DNA of 64,000 nt, taken from Actinomadura meyerae (GTDB taxonomy: Bacteria > Actinomycetota > Actinomycetes > Streptosporangiales > Streptosporangiaceae). Shown here piece after piece: positions 8,720 through 17,290 of the stretch. Made by a program: the position numbers and the translations under genes. Where the stretch lies: NCBI RefSeq assembly GCF_900188445.1, contig NZ_FZOR01000019.1, positions 62,001 through 126,000 of the forward strand, read 5' to 3'. Every line of letters starts with the position of its first letter. The stretch's first letter is position 1. A model generated the notes under the pieces. That model was not told the DNA's origin. It searched no databases and saw only the letters and a program-made list of their open reading frames with translations.

Positions 8720-8839
8720 TCAGCTGTCGGACGACGTGGCCTCGGTCCACAGGTCCAGCTCGGCGCGGTCCTGCTGCATCCGGCGCCAGACGGCGAAGCC
8801 CCCGAGTGCGACAACGGCGAGAATGAGCAGCTTCTTCAC
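8720..8839 (-). CDS. DLW-39 family microprotein
   Basis: This 39-aa gene starts at GTG 8839 and reads VKKLLILAVVALGGFAVWRR followed by a polar tail with the family's DLW-TEAT signature. It fits the short DLW-39 proteins found in actinomycetes near gyrA and the tRNA-Ile/tRNA-Ala genes. It has one N-terminal membrane helix with a basic residue pair on each side and an acidic tail. Its function is unknown. The stop is 22 bp from the start of the HAD gene, so the two may be cotranscribed. Confidence 0.85.
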   Translation of the reverse strand: MKKLLILAVVALGGFAVWRRMQQDRAELDLWTEATSSDS

Positions 8840-9035
8840 GGTGGGACCCCTTCACCTCGACTATGAAGTCAAAACCCGGGGATCGCGGATCAGTGGCTGC
8901 TTCCCCCAGGTTCTTGGAAGCCTAGCAACCGTTGCCGGGCGGTCCGCACCCCGCTCACCGTTATCGGACGGGTCGTCTGATGTGCGGTCGCTCGCCGGGC
9001 CGCATAATCCGAGGGGACGACCTTCTGGAGTGCGG

Positions 9036-9245
9036 ATGGCAGAGGACGACTTCCGGCGCTGGGAACGCGAGTTCGAGCGGGACGCGCCGCGGGAGCGGCC
9101 GTCCGGGGGCCGGGGGCCGGTGCTGGTCGCGGGGGTCATCGCCGTGGGGTGCGCCGCGCTGATCGCGATGGGGGACGTGCCGCTGGGCGCGGCGGGGCTG
9201 GTGCTGTCGTCGATCGTCCTGCTGCTATGGCGGATCGGGTTGTGA
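9036..9245 (+). CDS. Small two-helix membrane protein
   Basis: The protein is 69 aa from ATG 9036; a GTG six bases earlier is possible. An acidic/basic N-terminus (MAEDDFRRWEREFERDAPRE) is followed by two hydrophobic helices (VLVAGVIAVGCAALIAMG and LGAAGLVLSSIVLLLW). Such short proteins are common in actinomycetes and have no assigned role. It ends 17 bp before the SDR gene and may be expressed with it. Confidence 0.65.
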   Translation: MAEDDFRRWEREFERDAPRERPSGGRGPVLVAGVIAVGCAALIAMGDVPLGAAGLVLSSIVLLLWRIGL

Positions 9246-9262
9246 TCCGCCATGATCTCGGC

Positions 9263-10054
9263 ATGGATCTGCGCGGAGCGACCGTCCTGGTGACCGGGGC
9301 GACCGGCGGGATCGGGCAGGCGCTGGCGACCGCGCTGGCCGACCGGGGCGGCCGGGTCGTGCTGACGGGCCGGCGGGCGGACGTCCTGGAGCCGCTGGCG
9401 GACAAGCTCGGCGGCCGCGCCATCGCCGCCGACCTGGCCGAACGCGGTGCCGCGGAGAAGCTGCTGGACGAGGCCGGGCGGGTGGACGTGCTCGTCGCGA
9501 ACGCGGCGCTGCCGGCGTCCGGGCTGCTGAGCGACTACTCGGTCACCGAGATCGACCGGGTGCTGGACGTGAACCTGCGCGCGCCGATCGTGATGGCCAA
9601 GCTCGCCGCCGCGCAGATGGCCGATCGTGGCCGCGGGCACCTGGTGTTCGTGTCGTCGCTGGCCGGGAAGACGGCGTCCGGGCACGCGTCCCTCTACAAC
9701 GCGACAAAGTTCGGTATGCGGGGGTTCGCCCTGGCCCTGCGCGAAGATCTGCGGCCGCACGGCGTCGGCGTGTCGACCGTTTTCCCGGGCTTCATCCGGG
9801 ACGCCGGGATGTTCGCGGACGCCGGCGTGACCCTGCCGAGGGGCGTCGGGACGCGGTCGCCGCGTGACGTGGCGCGCGCGACGATCCGGGCCGTCGAACG
9901 GAACATCGCCGAGGTCGACGTCGCGCCGCTCGGGCTGCGGGTCGGCGCACGGATCGGCGGGATCGCCCCGGCCCTGTCCGCGGCCGTCCAGCGGCGCGCG
10001 GGCGGCCAGCGCATCGCGGAGGGCCTCGCGGACGGGCAGCGCGACAAGCGGTAG
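9263..10054 (+). CDS. SDR-family NAD(P)-dependent oxidoreductase
   Basis: This is a classical short-chain dehydrogenase/reductase of 263 aa. The cofactor motif TGATGGIG is at residues 11-18. The structural NAA motif is at 80-82 (usually NAG), Asn104, and the catalytic triad is Ser132, Tyr145 and Lys149 (YNATK). The substrate cannot be read. ATG 9263 places the Rossmann beta-strand at the usual distance from the N-terminus; upstream starts would add an atypical leader. Confidence 0.9.
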   Translation: MDLRGATVLVTGATGGIGQALATALADRGGRVVLTGRRADVLEPLADKLGGRAIAADLAERGAAEKLLDEAGRVDVLVANAALPASGLLSDYSVTEIDRVLDVNLRAPIVMAKLAAAQMADRGRGHLVFVSSLAGKTASGHASLYNATKFGMRGFALALREDLRPHGVGVSTVFPGFIRDAGMFADAGVTLPRGVGTRSPRDVARATIRAVERNIAEVDVAPLGLRVGARIGGIAPALSAAVQRRAGGQRIAEGLADGQRDKR

Positions 10055-10175
10055 CGACAAATTCGGATACTCCGGTGATAATCCGGGCGTGTCCCACTTG
10101 ATCAGTGGGATGGGCCTGGCGCAGCGACCGGCCGTACCCGGCCGCCGCATGCGCCCCTCCCGAGGAGGTCTGCGC

Positions 10176-11969
10176 ATGTGGACGGGCAGGAAGATCGCGA
10201 TCGGGGCGGCGGCGGCGAGCGTCCTGCCGCTGATGGCCGCCGCCGGGCCGGCGCGGGCGGCGGAACCCGCGGACGCGACCGTGGTGCCGGTCCAGGTCAC
10301 CGGCGACCCCGCCAAGCGCTTCAACCTGATCGTGCTGGGCGACGGCTACACGCCGGCGGACATGCCGAAGTTCCGCACGCACCTCGCCAAGCACCTGAAC
10401 GACCTGTGGACGATCGAGCCGTTCACGTCGTATCGCAGCTACATCAACGTGTACGCGGTGGAGATCCCGTCCGGTGAGTCGGGGGTGAGCTGCGACCCGG
10501 CACTGTCGTCGCCACGCCGTAGCACCCCGCTGCGCATGGCGTTCTGGAGCGGATGCCGGGAGGACGGCATCCAGCGCCTTCTCGTCATGGACTCCGGGGC
10601 GGCCGAGACGTACGCCGATCTCGTCCAAGGGACGTCGGAGGGAAACCGCCAGATCCTTGCGCTCGCCAACAGCGACATCTACGGCGGTGCAGGAGGGACG
10701 TACGCGACGGCATCCGGCGGCAACGCGATGTCCGCTCTCATAGCTCCGCACGAACTCGGACATTCGCTGGGTGGGCTGGATGACGAGTACGACTACTACC
10801 AGCGTGGCGTGCCCGGCGGGACGTACAGCGGTCCTGAGCCCTCGTCCATTCATCACACGCTGCTGACCGAGCAGGAGATGAAGACGCAGAAGGCGAAGTG
10901 GTGGCGCTGGCTCGGTGAGCGAAGCGAAGCCGGAGGCACCATCGGACGCTACGAAGGCGGCCTCTACTTCAGTAAGGGCGTGTGGAGGCCGAGCCGACAC
11001 TCGATGATGAAAACGCTCGGCTACTACTACGACCAGGTCGCGCGGGAGCGGATGACCGAGCGGATATCGGCCAAGGTCAGCCTCATCCAAGCGCACACGC
11101 CCACGGACGCACCGGTGGGCGGTGACCGCGTGCTGTGGGTGGAGACGATGCATCCAGCCGGTCACCAGTTGTCCGTCGCATGGACGGTCGACGGGAGGAC
11201 GGTGCGGAAGGGCTCCAACCTCGACCTCTCCAGGCTGCGCCTCAAGGATGGCGTGCACACGGTCACGGTGAAGGTCACGGACCCGACCGGCTTCGTCCGG
11301 GACCCGGCCGTTCGGTCGTCGGCCGCGCTCACGCAGACCCGCTCCTGGACGGTGGACACCGGCCTCAAGACGCCGCAGGCGACCGTACCCGTCGACTTCA
11401 CCTCGTCGACACCGACGCAGGAACCGGTGAACGCCGAGTCGGTCGTGTTCGCGGAGACGACCCATCCGCTCCGGTTCGTCCCCGCGGTGCGGTGGGAACT
11501 GGACGGCCGCCGTGTCCCGGGCGGCGACCGGGACATCGACCTCAGCCGGTTCCGGTTGCCCTCCGGCACGCACTCGCTCGTCGCCAAGGTCGGCTCCAAG
11601 CGGCGGGTGTGGACGATCGACGCGGAACGCCCGGCGGTGGCGTACGAGCTGTCCGAAGCGACCCGGGTCGCCCAGGGGCGCACGCACGAGTACGTCTTCG
11701 AGGGCCCGTTCACCATGCGCCTGACCGGCGCGGACGACCGTCCCGGCGTGGTCGTCCCCGAGTTCCGCGTGGACGGCGACGGCTGGTTCAACTACTTCGG
11801 CTGGCCGACCGACTCGTCCGCCCCCTGGCTGTTCACCGCGACCGGCACCCTCATCGACGGCCTCACCTACGGCAAGCTCGGCAAGGGACGCCACACGATC
11901 GAGTACCGCGCGACCGACGCGTCCGGGAACACCAGCCGTCCGCAACGCTTCATCGTCACCTTGCGCTGA
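10176..11969 (+). CDS. Secreted M64-family metallopeptidase (IgA-peptidase type)
   Basis: The 597-aa product starts at ATG 10176 behind a GAGGAGG ribosome-binding site. It has a Sec signal peptide (cleavage likely after ARA, residue 28). The domain at about 45-330 begins FNLIVLGDGYTPADM, the typical start of M64 peptidases. It carries the zinc motif HELGH (192-196) followed by SLGGLDDEY. The rest (about 330-597) consists of beta-rich repeats with Trp-Thr-x-Asp-Gly segments (SVAWTVDGRTV, AVRWELDGRRV) resembling Ig-like modules. It should act outside the cell on proteins; the target is unknown. It stands alone on the plus strand and is convergent with the DMT gene. Confidence 0.9.
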   Translation: MWTGRKIAIGAAAASVLPLMAAAGPARAAEPADATVVPVQVTGDPAKRFNLIVLGDGYTPADMPKFRTHLAKHLNDLWTIEPFTSYRSYINVYAVEIPSGESGVSCDPALSSPRRSTPLRMAFWSGCREDGIQRLLVMDSGAAETYADLVQGTSEGNRQILALANSDIYGGAGGTYATASGGNAMSALIAPHELGHSLGGLDDEYDYYQRGVPGGTYSGPEPSSIHHTLLTEQEMKTQKAKWWRWLGERSEAGGTIGRYEGGLYFSKGVWRPSRHSMMKTLGYYYDQVARERMTERISAKVSLIQAHTPTDAPVGGDRVLWVETMHPAGHQLSVAWTVDGRTVRKGSNLDLSRLRLKDGVHTVTVKVTDPTGFVRDPAVRSSAALTQTRSWTVDTGLKTPQATVPVDFTSSTPTQEPVNAESVVFAETTHPLRFVPAVRWELDGRRVPGGDRDIDLSRFRLPSGTHSLVAKVGSKRRVWTIDAERPAVAYELSEATRVAQGRTHEYVFEGPFTMRLTGADDRPGVVVPEFRVDGDGWFNYFGWPTDSSAPWLFTATGTLIDGLTYGKLGKGRHTIEYRATDASGNTSRPQRFIVTLR

Positions 11970-12019
11970 GCAGCGACGCAGGCCGTCTCCCCCGGATGCG
12001 CACACCGCGTCCCCTCACA

Positions 12020-12970
12020 TCAGGAGGCGGGCTCGGGAGCGGATTTCGCATCGTCGGGCGCGACCTCCCCGGCCACCGACCCGCCGCGAGCCGGTTCGGC
12101 GGCCGCCGGGGAGGACGTGCGGCGGGCCGTAGCGAGGACGGAGCCGCCCAGGATGAGCGCGAACGAGGCGATGATCGTGCCGGTCAGCGGCTCACCGAGG
12201 AAGACGACTCCGGCGGCGACCGCCACGGCCGGGTTCACGTAGGTGAACACCATCCCCCGGGACGTGCCGACCTCCCGGATCAGCTCGAAGAACACGATGA
12301 ACGCCAGTGCCGTGCAGACCAGGCCGAGCGCGATCAGCGCGGCGAGGACGCGCCCGCTCGGCATCGCGTCCGGCCAGGTGGCGATCGCGGGGCCGGTGTA
12401 GACGAGGGCGGCGATGGCCAGCGCGAACGCGGCCATGTGCAGGCTGGGCAGGTCCTGCAGCTTGCGCATGGTGATGATCGGGGCGATCGAGTACCCGAGG
12501 ACGACGAGCATGACCTCGCCGATCGCCCACGCGCTGCCGCCGCTGAGATGCGGGGCGGCGAGGACGCCGACGCCGGCCAGGCCGACCAGCAGCCCGAGCC
12601 AGCGCACCGGCCCGAGCCGCTCCGCGTCGCCGGTGAACCTGGCCAGCACGACCCCGACGATGGGGACGGCGGCGATCAGCAGGCCGGTCATGGAGCTGGT
12701 CAGCCGGTTCTCGGCGTCCGACAGCAGCGCCCACGGGCCGAGGATCTCCACCGCGGTGAACGCCAGCAGCGGGCGCCAGTGCCTGCGGACCGTACCGAGC
12801 TGCCCGGACCGGATCACCAGCGGCAGCAGCACGAGGGCGCCGAGCGCGGTCCGGGTGAACACCACCATGGGCACCGAGACGCTCTCGACCGCCACCTTGA
12901 TCATCAGATAGGGGATGCCCCAGAGCACGCCCATCAACGCGAACAGCATCCAGCCACGACGACTCAACAC
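12020..12970 (-). CDS. DMT-superfamily (EamA) exporter
   Basis: This is a drug/metabolite transporter of about 316 aa with ten predicted helices arranged as two EamA repeats (about residues 5-140 and 150-285). The second starts AIGEVMLVVLGYSIAPI. A polar Ala/Pro/Glu tail follows. The start is GTG 12970 or TTG 12967; a GGAGG lies immediately upstream and spaces better with the TTG. The open frame continues about 66 codons further upstream without protein-like character. It lies downstream of, and on the same strand as, the AraC regulator, which may control it. The exported compound is unknown. Confidence 0.85.
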   Translation of the reverse strand: MLSRRGWMLFALMGVLWGIPYLMIKVAVESVSVPMVVFTRTALGALVLLPLVIRSGQLGTVRRHWRPLLAFTAVEILGPWALLSDAENRLTSSMTGLLIAAVPIVGVVLARFTGDAERLGPVRWLGLLVGLAGVGVLAAPHLSGGSAWAIGEVMLVVLGYSIAPIITMRKLQDLPSLHMAAFALAIAALVYTGPAIATWPDAMPSGRVLAALIALGLVCTALAFIVFFELIREVGTSRGMVFTYVNPAVAVAAGVVFLGEPLTGTIIASFALILGGSVLATARRTSSPAAAEPARGGSVAGEVAPDDAKSAPEPAS

Positions 12971-13315
12971 GACCTCCGTTCGATCCGTCCGCCCTACCGA
13001 CCACCGCCCGACACCCGGCGCGCCATCGCCGGCCGGGAGCCGACCCTTCGTAACCCCCGGCCGCCCTGGGGCCGCCCTCCACGCCGTCACCCCTCCGCGG
13101 CACACCACAACGGGCATCACCAGGGTGTAACGCGGTCCGCCGCACCGTCTTGAACGCTGTTGCAGCACGCGGCCCCGCCGACCCGCCCCGGCAACGCATG
13201 CGACTCACGCGTCCAGTCCACACGCCTGGCGGACACGCCCAGCTGCCGCGCCGCCACTGAAGAATCCCGGCAACGGCCGCTCGCCAGCCGTTGGCCGCGA
13301 CCTCTTAGCCGGACG

Positions 13316-14239
13316 TCACCGAGGCGACGGGCGGCGCACCGCGTTCTCCTGCACGCTGCTGCGGAAGGCGCCCGGGGTGACGCCGAGCACGCGGCGGAAC
13401 CACCGGGTCAGGTGGGCCTGGTCGGCGAACCCCACGAGCGTCGCCGCCTCGGCCGGACGGTGCCCGGCCTCCAGGAGCGCGCGGGCTCGGGACACCCGAT
13501 GCTGGGCGAGCCACGCGTACGGGGGCATGCCCATCGCGTCGCGGAAGGCGCGCAGCAACTGGTAGCGGGAGAGTTCGAGTTCGGCGGCCATCTCCGCGAG
13601 CGTCGGCGGGGCGGTGAGCTCGTCCGACAACCGGGCCGCGACCCGGCGGGCGATCCGTGCGGCGTCGGCTCGGCCGGGTGGCGGTGCCGCCGCGGGCCCG
13701 TGCATCGCGTGCCGGCGGATGAGCGCGCCGAGCACCCCGAGCAGGCGGGACTCGCCTTCGAGCAGATCCGCACCGAGGCTCAGGGCGCGGTGGGCCTGCC
13801 GCAGCGCCCCGCCCAGCCCGACGTCGTCGATGATCGGCTCACGGAAGTGGGCTTCCGCCGGCACCGGCCCGGGCTCGGCGACCGTCGCGGCGCCCAGCAG
13901 CTCGGCGCCCGGGTACACGCACAGGTAGGCGAACCCTTCCGGACGTGCCGGGCCGCCGGTGTGCGCCTCACCCGGCTCGATCACCACGATGCTCCCCGCC
14001 GCCGAGTAGATCGTCTCGCCCCGGTAGCGCATCGTCTCCAGACCGGCGACCGTCACGCCGATGGCGTACTCGTCGTGGGTGTGCGGCGCGTAGTGGCGGC
14101 GGCCGATCCGGGCGGTCAGCAGGTCGAGCGGCGCACCCTGGATCCCGCCGACGCGGGTCCACAGGGTCTGGTCGGCGGAGCCGCCACGCGGACCGTCAGG
14201 CGGAGAAGACGTGCCGGAGGCGCCAGCGGTCCTCGTCAC
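13316..14239 (-). CDS. AraC-family transcriptional regulator
   Basis: This 307-aa regulator has an N-terminal cupin sensor domain (about 25-130; H-x-H at 'YAPHTHDEYAIGV' and the 'VVIEPGEAHTG' strand). Its C-terminal AraC DNA-binding domain has two helix-turn-helix units (about 205-300; 'LSRYQLLRAFRDAMGMPPYAWL' and 'VGFADQAHLTRWFRRVLGVTPG'). The arrangement is typical of regulators that sit beside exporters. Its start overlaps the 3' end of the DUF6504-like gene by 44 bp. The DMT exporter follows 345 bp downstream. Confidence 0.9.
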   Translation of the reverse strand: MTRTAGASGTSSPPDGPRGGSADQTLWTRVGGIQGAPLDLLTARIGRRHYAPHTHDEYAIGVTVAGLETMRYRGETIYSAAGSIVVIEPGEAHTGGPARPEGFAYLCVYPGAELLGAATVAEPGPVPAEAHFREPIIDDVGLGGALRQAHRALSLGADLLEGESRLLGVLGALIRRHAMHGPAAAPPPGRADAARIARRVAARLSDELTAPPTLAEMAAELELSRYQLLRAFRDAMGMPPYAWLAQHRVSRARALLEAGHRPAEAATLVGFADQAHLTRWFRRVLGVTPGAFRSSVQENAVRRPSPR

Positions 14240-14429
14240 GGCCGAGCTCCGCGATCGCCACGCCCTCGGCGCCGGTGACCCGCACCCGGTAGACCCTGGC
14301 CTCGTCGCCCGAGCCGTAGGTTTTCAGCACCCGGTCCACCGCGTAGCGCGCCCCTCGCCACTCGTACGCGGTGAGTCGTCCCGCCGGGTCGTGCTCCGTC
14401 CGGACCGGCTCGTTCAGCAAGTGCCCCAT
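14196..14429 (-). CDS. DUF6504-like small protein
   Basis: The 77-aa protein begins MGHLLNEPVRTEHDPAGRLT and continues AYEWRGARYAVDRVLKTYGS. It is a compact beta-strand pattern with the 'F.WRG..Y.V..V' signature that I associate with DUF6504. Function is unknown. It overlaps the AraC gene start by 44 bp on the same strand, which suggests shared transcription. The family name is from memory and should be treated as moderate. Confidence 0.65.
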   Translation of the reverse strand: MGHLLNEPVRTEHDPAGRLTAYEWRGARYAVDRVLKTYGSGDEARVYRVRVTGAEGVAIAELGRDEDRWRLRHVFSA

Positions 14430-15149
14430 GCCGGGAGGGTAGCACGCGTTCGAACTGATGTTCGCAGGTCGGAGGGGCCTTCAGGGCCTTGGGACCAGGC
14501 GGGCACGGCGCTGCGAAGCCCCCACCCGCCGGGCGTGGCGCGGGGTTCGATTCCAGCGGCATGCCGGCGCGGAATCCGCGGCGTAGGTGCGCCATGTGGA
14601 TGACAACACGCGCCCTGGGGGCTCTCCTTCCGCAGCACGGGCCGTCCGGCATCGGACGCACACGTTCCGGGGCCTCGGCGCGGGCGGCGGACAGGCACCG
14701 GAGGCTTTCATCCACAGGCTGTGGGAAAACTCCGCACACATCTTCTCCCCCCTGCCGCCAGGCCGTCCGGAGGCCGCGTCCACAGGCGGATCCCCAGAAC
14801 AGCCGGGCTTTCCACGGTCTGCACGGCGCGAGTGACGCCGTGCCTCCCATCGTCCGCCCGGCCGTGCCGCCGCGCACGGAATCCACAACCTGTGGATAAC
14901 TTCCGTGCACAACCTGGGTACGACCGCCCGGCCCCGCGTCCACCATTCTTCCCCAGGTCGCCCCCAACCGGTGCGCCCAGTTGTCCACGTCGTGGAAAAC
15001 CCGCTGACCAGCGAGAAGAGCCCCTCGCGGCTACCTTCGCCCACAACCCGTTCACAGCCTGTGGGCGAACCTCCTCCACAACCCCGGCTCGGCGGTGGAC
15101 AACGCCGCCCACCGGAAATCCCCAGGTGCGTCCCCAGGCGAGCGCGCCC
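14430..15149. other. 720-bp gene-free region rich in DnaA-box-like sequences
   Basis: I see no convincing gene here. The stretch 14705-15110 contains many TCCACA/TGTGGA elements, often as close inverted pairs. The best is ATCCACA-ACC-TGTGGAT at 14881-14897, which includes one perfect TTATCCACA (minus strand, 14891-14899). Others are TCATCCACA (about 14708), TTGTCCACG (about 14981) and GGTGGACAA (about 15094). The density resembles the dnaA-dnaN spacer. Confidence 0.6.
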
Positions 15150-15857
15150 TCAGGCGGGAAGGGCGTCCTCCAGGTCGGCGAGGCGCCGTAGATCGTCTAC
15201 CAGGGCGGACGGGTCCTCGACAGGGACGCCTCGGGCGTCGGCGATGAGGATGCGGGCGCGATCCCACTCCTCCAACTGGACGGCGGCGTCGGCTCGCAGG
15301 ACCAGAGCCCTGAGGCGTTCGGACGGAGTCAGGGGCTCGTCCGAGGCGAGCAGGTGATCCAGGATCCGGGCGGCGGCCCGGGGGTCCCCCTTCGAGTCGC
15401 CGCCGAGGAGAGCGGCCATGTGGAGGGCCTTGGCCACCGGCTCGGTGGGGATCGGCGCGTGCTCCAGGTTGTCCGAGATCGGTTGGCCGATGCGGAGCTG
15501 GAGCCCGTCCGGGTCACTGAGGAGGAACTGCCGGACCCCATAGGACATGTCCCGCACCGCGCTGATTCTGGGAAGCCCCCGCGTGGGGACGCGGCCGAGC
15601 GACTTCTTGAGCCCGCTGCGGAACGCCTCGTGCAGGTCGTCCACCGCCGTGGTGGCGACGTAGCACATGTTCATGGACGCCGTCGGATCGTGTTTGCGCC
15701 ATCCGAAGAAATGCAGGTCCAGGTCGCCTCGCCGGACCCCGAGATACGGATTGGGACGCGTCTGCCAGGACGTCTGCTCGAACCCGAGGGCCCGATAGAA
15801 CTGCCAGGTCGCCTCGATCGAGCGGCACGGATAGATCGGGATCGCCTTATCACCCAT
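15150..15857 (-). CDS. VOC-family protein with a C-terminal helical extension
   Basis: The 235-aa protein starts at ATG 15857. Residues about 3-120 form a bleomycin-resistance-like VOC domain (AIPIYPCRSIEATWQFYRAL, 'DLDLHFFGWRK', ending 'FLLSDPDGLQLRIGQP'). Residues about 130-235 are a helical Ala/Leu/Arg-rich extension resembling a TPR-like bundle. The combination suggests a ligand-binding or self-protection protein, but no antibiotic can be named. A perfect 7-2-7 inverted repeat (15886-15901) lies 28 bp upstream and may be its operator. Confidence 0.8.
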   Translation of the reverse strand: MGDKAIPIYPCRSIEATWQFYRALGFEQTSWQTRPNPYLGVRRGDLDLHFFGWRKHDPTASMNMCYVATTAVDDLHEAFRSGLKKSLGRVPTRGLPRISAVRDMSYGVRQFLLSDPDGLQLRIGQPISDNLEHAPIPTEPVAKALHMAALLGGDSKGDPRAAARILDHLLASDEPLTPSERLRALVLRADAAVQLEEWDRARILIADARGVPVEDPSALVDDLRRLADLEDALPA

Positions 15858-15885
15858 GCCCGGAGCGTAGGCGGAGCCACCACGA

Positions 15886-15901
15886 TAGTCAAACTTGACT
15901 A
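15886..15901. promoter_or_regulatory. Operator-like inverted repeat upstream of the VOC gene
   Basis: TAGTCAA-AC-TTGACTA is a perfect 7-bp inverted repeat with a 2-bp spacer. It lies 28 bp upstream of the VOC gene start, and 155 bp from the divergent dioxygenase start. Its symmetry fits a dimeric repressor site, and the TTGACTA arm could also serve as a -35 element. Confidence 0.5.
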
Positions 15902-16002
15902 CCACCGTTTCCGGGTCGGCGCCGCGTCACCCGCACACGCGCGGACGCGACAGAGGATGATGGGATTCCAGCGCCGGCCCGCCGATGAATGAACCGCGAG
16001 AG

Positions 16003-16023
16003 TTTTCCACAGACTGTGGACAA
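16003..16023. promoter_or_regulatory. Paired DnaA boxes upstream of the dioxygenase
   Basis: TTTTCCACA and an inverted perfect TTGTCCACA (16015-16023, minus strand) form the palindrome TCCACAG-A-CTGTGGA (16006-16020). It lies 18 bp upstream of the dioxygenase GTG, where DnaA binding could affect transcription or translation start. Confidence 0.5.
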
Positions 16024-16040
16024 TGTGCCTGGGAGGCAAC

Positions 16041-16901
16041 GTGGACTTCAACGAGGACACAGCCACGGAGGCCGTCCAGAACAGTTTCCGCGACACCCCG
16101 GACCCGCGTCTCCGGGAACTGCTCGAAGCGCTCGCCCGCCACCTGCACGCGTTCGTCCGCGAGACCAGGCCGTCCGTCCAGGAGTGGGAGCGGGCGATCG
16201 AGTTCCTCACCGCCGTGGGGCAGAGCTGCACCGACACCCGGCAGGAATTCGTCCTGCTGTCGGACGTGCTGGGCGTCTCAATGCTCGTGGAGACCCTCAA
16301 CGAGCACGAAGGCGGGACGGAGAGCACCGTCCTGGGGCCTTTCCACATGGTCGAGTCGCCGCCGCGCGCGCTGGGCGACAGCATCGACCTGGTCGGCGAG
16401 GGCGAACCGTGCGTGGTGTCCGGACGCGTCCTCAGCGCCGACGGAACACCACTTCCGGACGCGGTCGTCGACGTCTGGCAGTGCGACGAGAACGGCTTCT
16501 ATGACGTCCAGCAGCCCGGTTCGCAACCGCCCGGGAACGGCCGCGGGCTTTTCCGGACCGACAGCGAGGGCCGCTTCCGTTTCCGCACCGTCCTGCCGAG
16601 CCATTACCCGATCCCCACGGACGGCCCGGTCGGCCGGCTCCTCAACGCGGCGCGCAGGCATCCCTATCGCCCCGCCCACATCCACTTCATCGTCAAGGCG
16701 GACGGGCACACCCCATTGACCACGCACATCTTCGTCGCGGGCAGCCCCTATCTGGACTCCGACGCCGTCTTCGCCGTCAAGCAGAGCCTCATCGTCGACT
16801 TCGCCCGCTCGGACGACGAGAAGGCCGCTGAGCGCGCCGGCGTCCATGCCCCCTTCCGGCACGCCGAGTTCGACCTCGTCCTGAGCAGAGAACCGGCATG
16901 A
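16041..16901 (+). CDS. Intradiol ring-cleavage dioxygenase, hydroxyquinol 1,2-dioxygenase type
   Basis: This enzyme cleaves a catechol-type ring between its two hydroxyls using Fe(III). The 286-aa length and the wording LGPFHM..PPRALGD and VVDVWQCDENGFYDVQ fit hydroxyquinol 1,2-dioxygenases, with maleylacetate as product. The four iron ligands are present: Tyr154, Tyr189, His213 and His215 (PYRPAHIHF). The N-terminal 100 residues form the helical dimerisation domain. GTG 16041 is chosen because a GGGAGG lies 5 bp upstream; ATG 16023 is the alternative. No other ring-degradation gene is next to it. Confidence 0.9.
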   Translation: MDFNEDTATEAVQNSFRDTPDPRLRELLEALARHLHAFVRETRPSVQEWERAIEFLTAVGQSCTDTRQEFVLLSDVLGVSMLVETLNEHEGGTESTVLGPFHMVESPPRALGDSIDLVGEGEPCVVSGRVLSADGTPLPDAVVDVWQCDENGFYDVQQPGSQPPGNGRGLFRTDSEGRFRFRTVLPSHYPIPTDGPVGRLLNAARRHPYRPAHIHFIVKADGHTPLTTHIFVAGSPYLDSDAVFAVKQSLIVDFARSDDEKAAERAGVHAPFRHAEFDLVLSREPA

Positions 16902-16905
16902 CAAG

Positions 16906-16947
16906 TTATCCACAACCTGTGGAGAACACGCCCTCACCTATGGATAA
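16906..16947. promoter_or_regulatory. DnaA-box cluster downstream of the dioxygenase
   Basis: A perfect TTATCCACA (16906-16914) pairs with an inverted TTCTCCACA (16918-16926), making TCCACA-ACC-TGTGGA. This is the same palindrome core as at 14881. A third near-match, TTATCCATA, lies on the minus strand at 16939-16947. The first box begins 5 bp after the stop codon. Confidence 0.5.
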
Positions 16948-17102
16948 AGATCATTCCGCCGAGGCCGGCACCCGCCACGATCACCTTCGCCACTATCAGC
17001 ACCGGGCACGCACGTAGTCACGTATGCGCCTTGGATGCACATCCGGCATGCCGAGCCACGCATCGAGCGGCACGTGATGGCGACGCGCAACCGGCAGGGG
17101 GC

Positions 17103-17147
17103 GTGGGGGCGGAGCCCCCACACCGGGGGTCTGGGGGTCGCCCCCAG
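17103..17147. repeat. Twin GC hairpins near tRNA-Ile
   Basis: Two short perfect hairpins stand side by side: GTGGGGGC-GGA-GCCCCCAC (17103-17121) and CTGGGGG-TCG-CCCCCAG (17131-17147), followed by GCAAAAAC. Such GGGGGC/GCCCCC elements are common between actinomycete genes. The gene-free interval 16902-17216 holds only these and the DnaA boxes. Confidence 0.6.
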
Positions 17148-17216
17148 GCAAAAACGACGAAGGAGTGACGGGGAAGGAGCCGTCAGGCTCCGACCACGCC
17201 ACTCCCAACTCCGAAG

Positions 17217-17290
17217 TGGGCCTAGGTGGACTTGAACCACCGGCCTCATCCTTATCAGGGATGCGCTCTAACCGACTGAGCTATAGGCCC
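17217..17290 (-). tRNA. tRNA-Ile(GAT)
   Basis: The minus strand gives a cloverleaf with acceptor stem GGGCCTA/TAGGCCC, D arm AGCTCAGTCGGTTAGAGC, anticodon loop CTGATAA (anticodon GAT) and T arm GGTTCAAGTCC. The discriminator is A and CCA is not encoded. It lies downstream of gyrA and the DUF3566 gene, its usual actinomycete position. Confidence 0.97.

Noticed and set aside
17103..17147. Twin hairpins as a factor-independent terminator for tRNA-Ile
   Set aside because: On the minus strand the T-rich side precedes the stems instead of following them, so I list them only as repeats.
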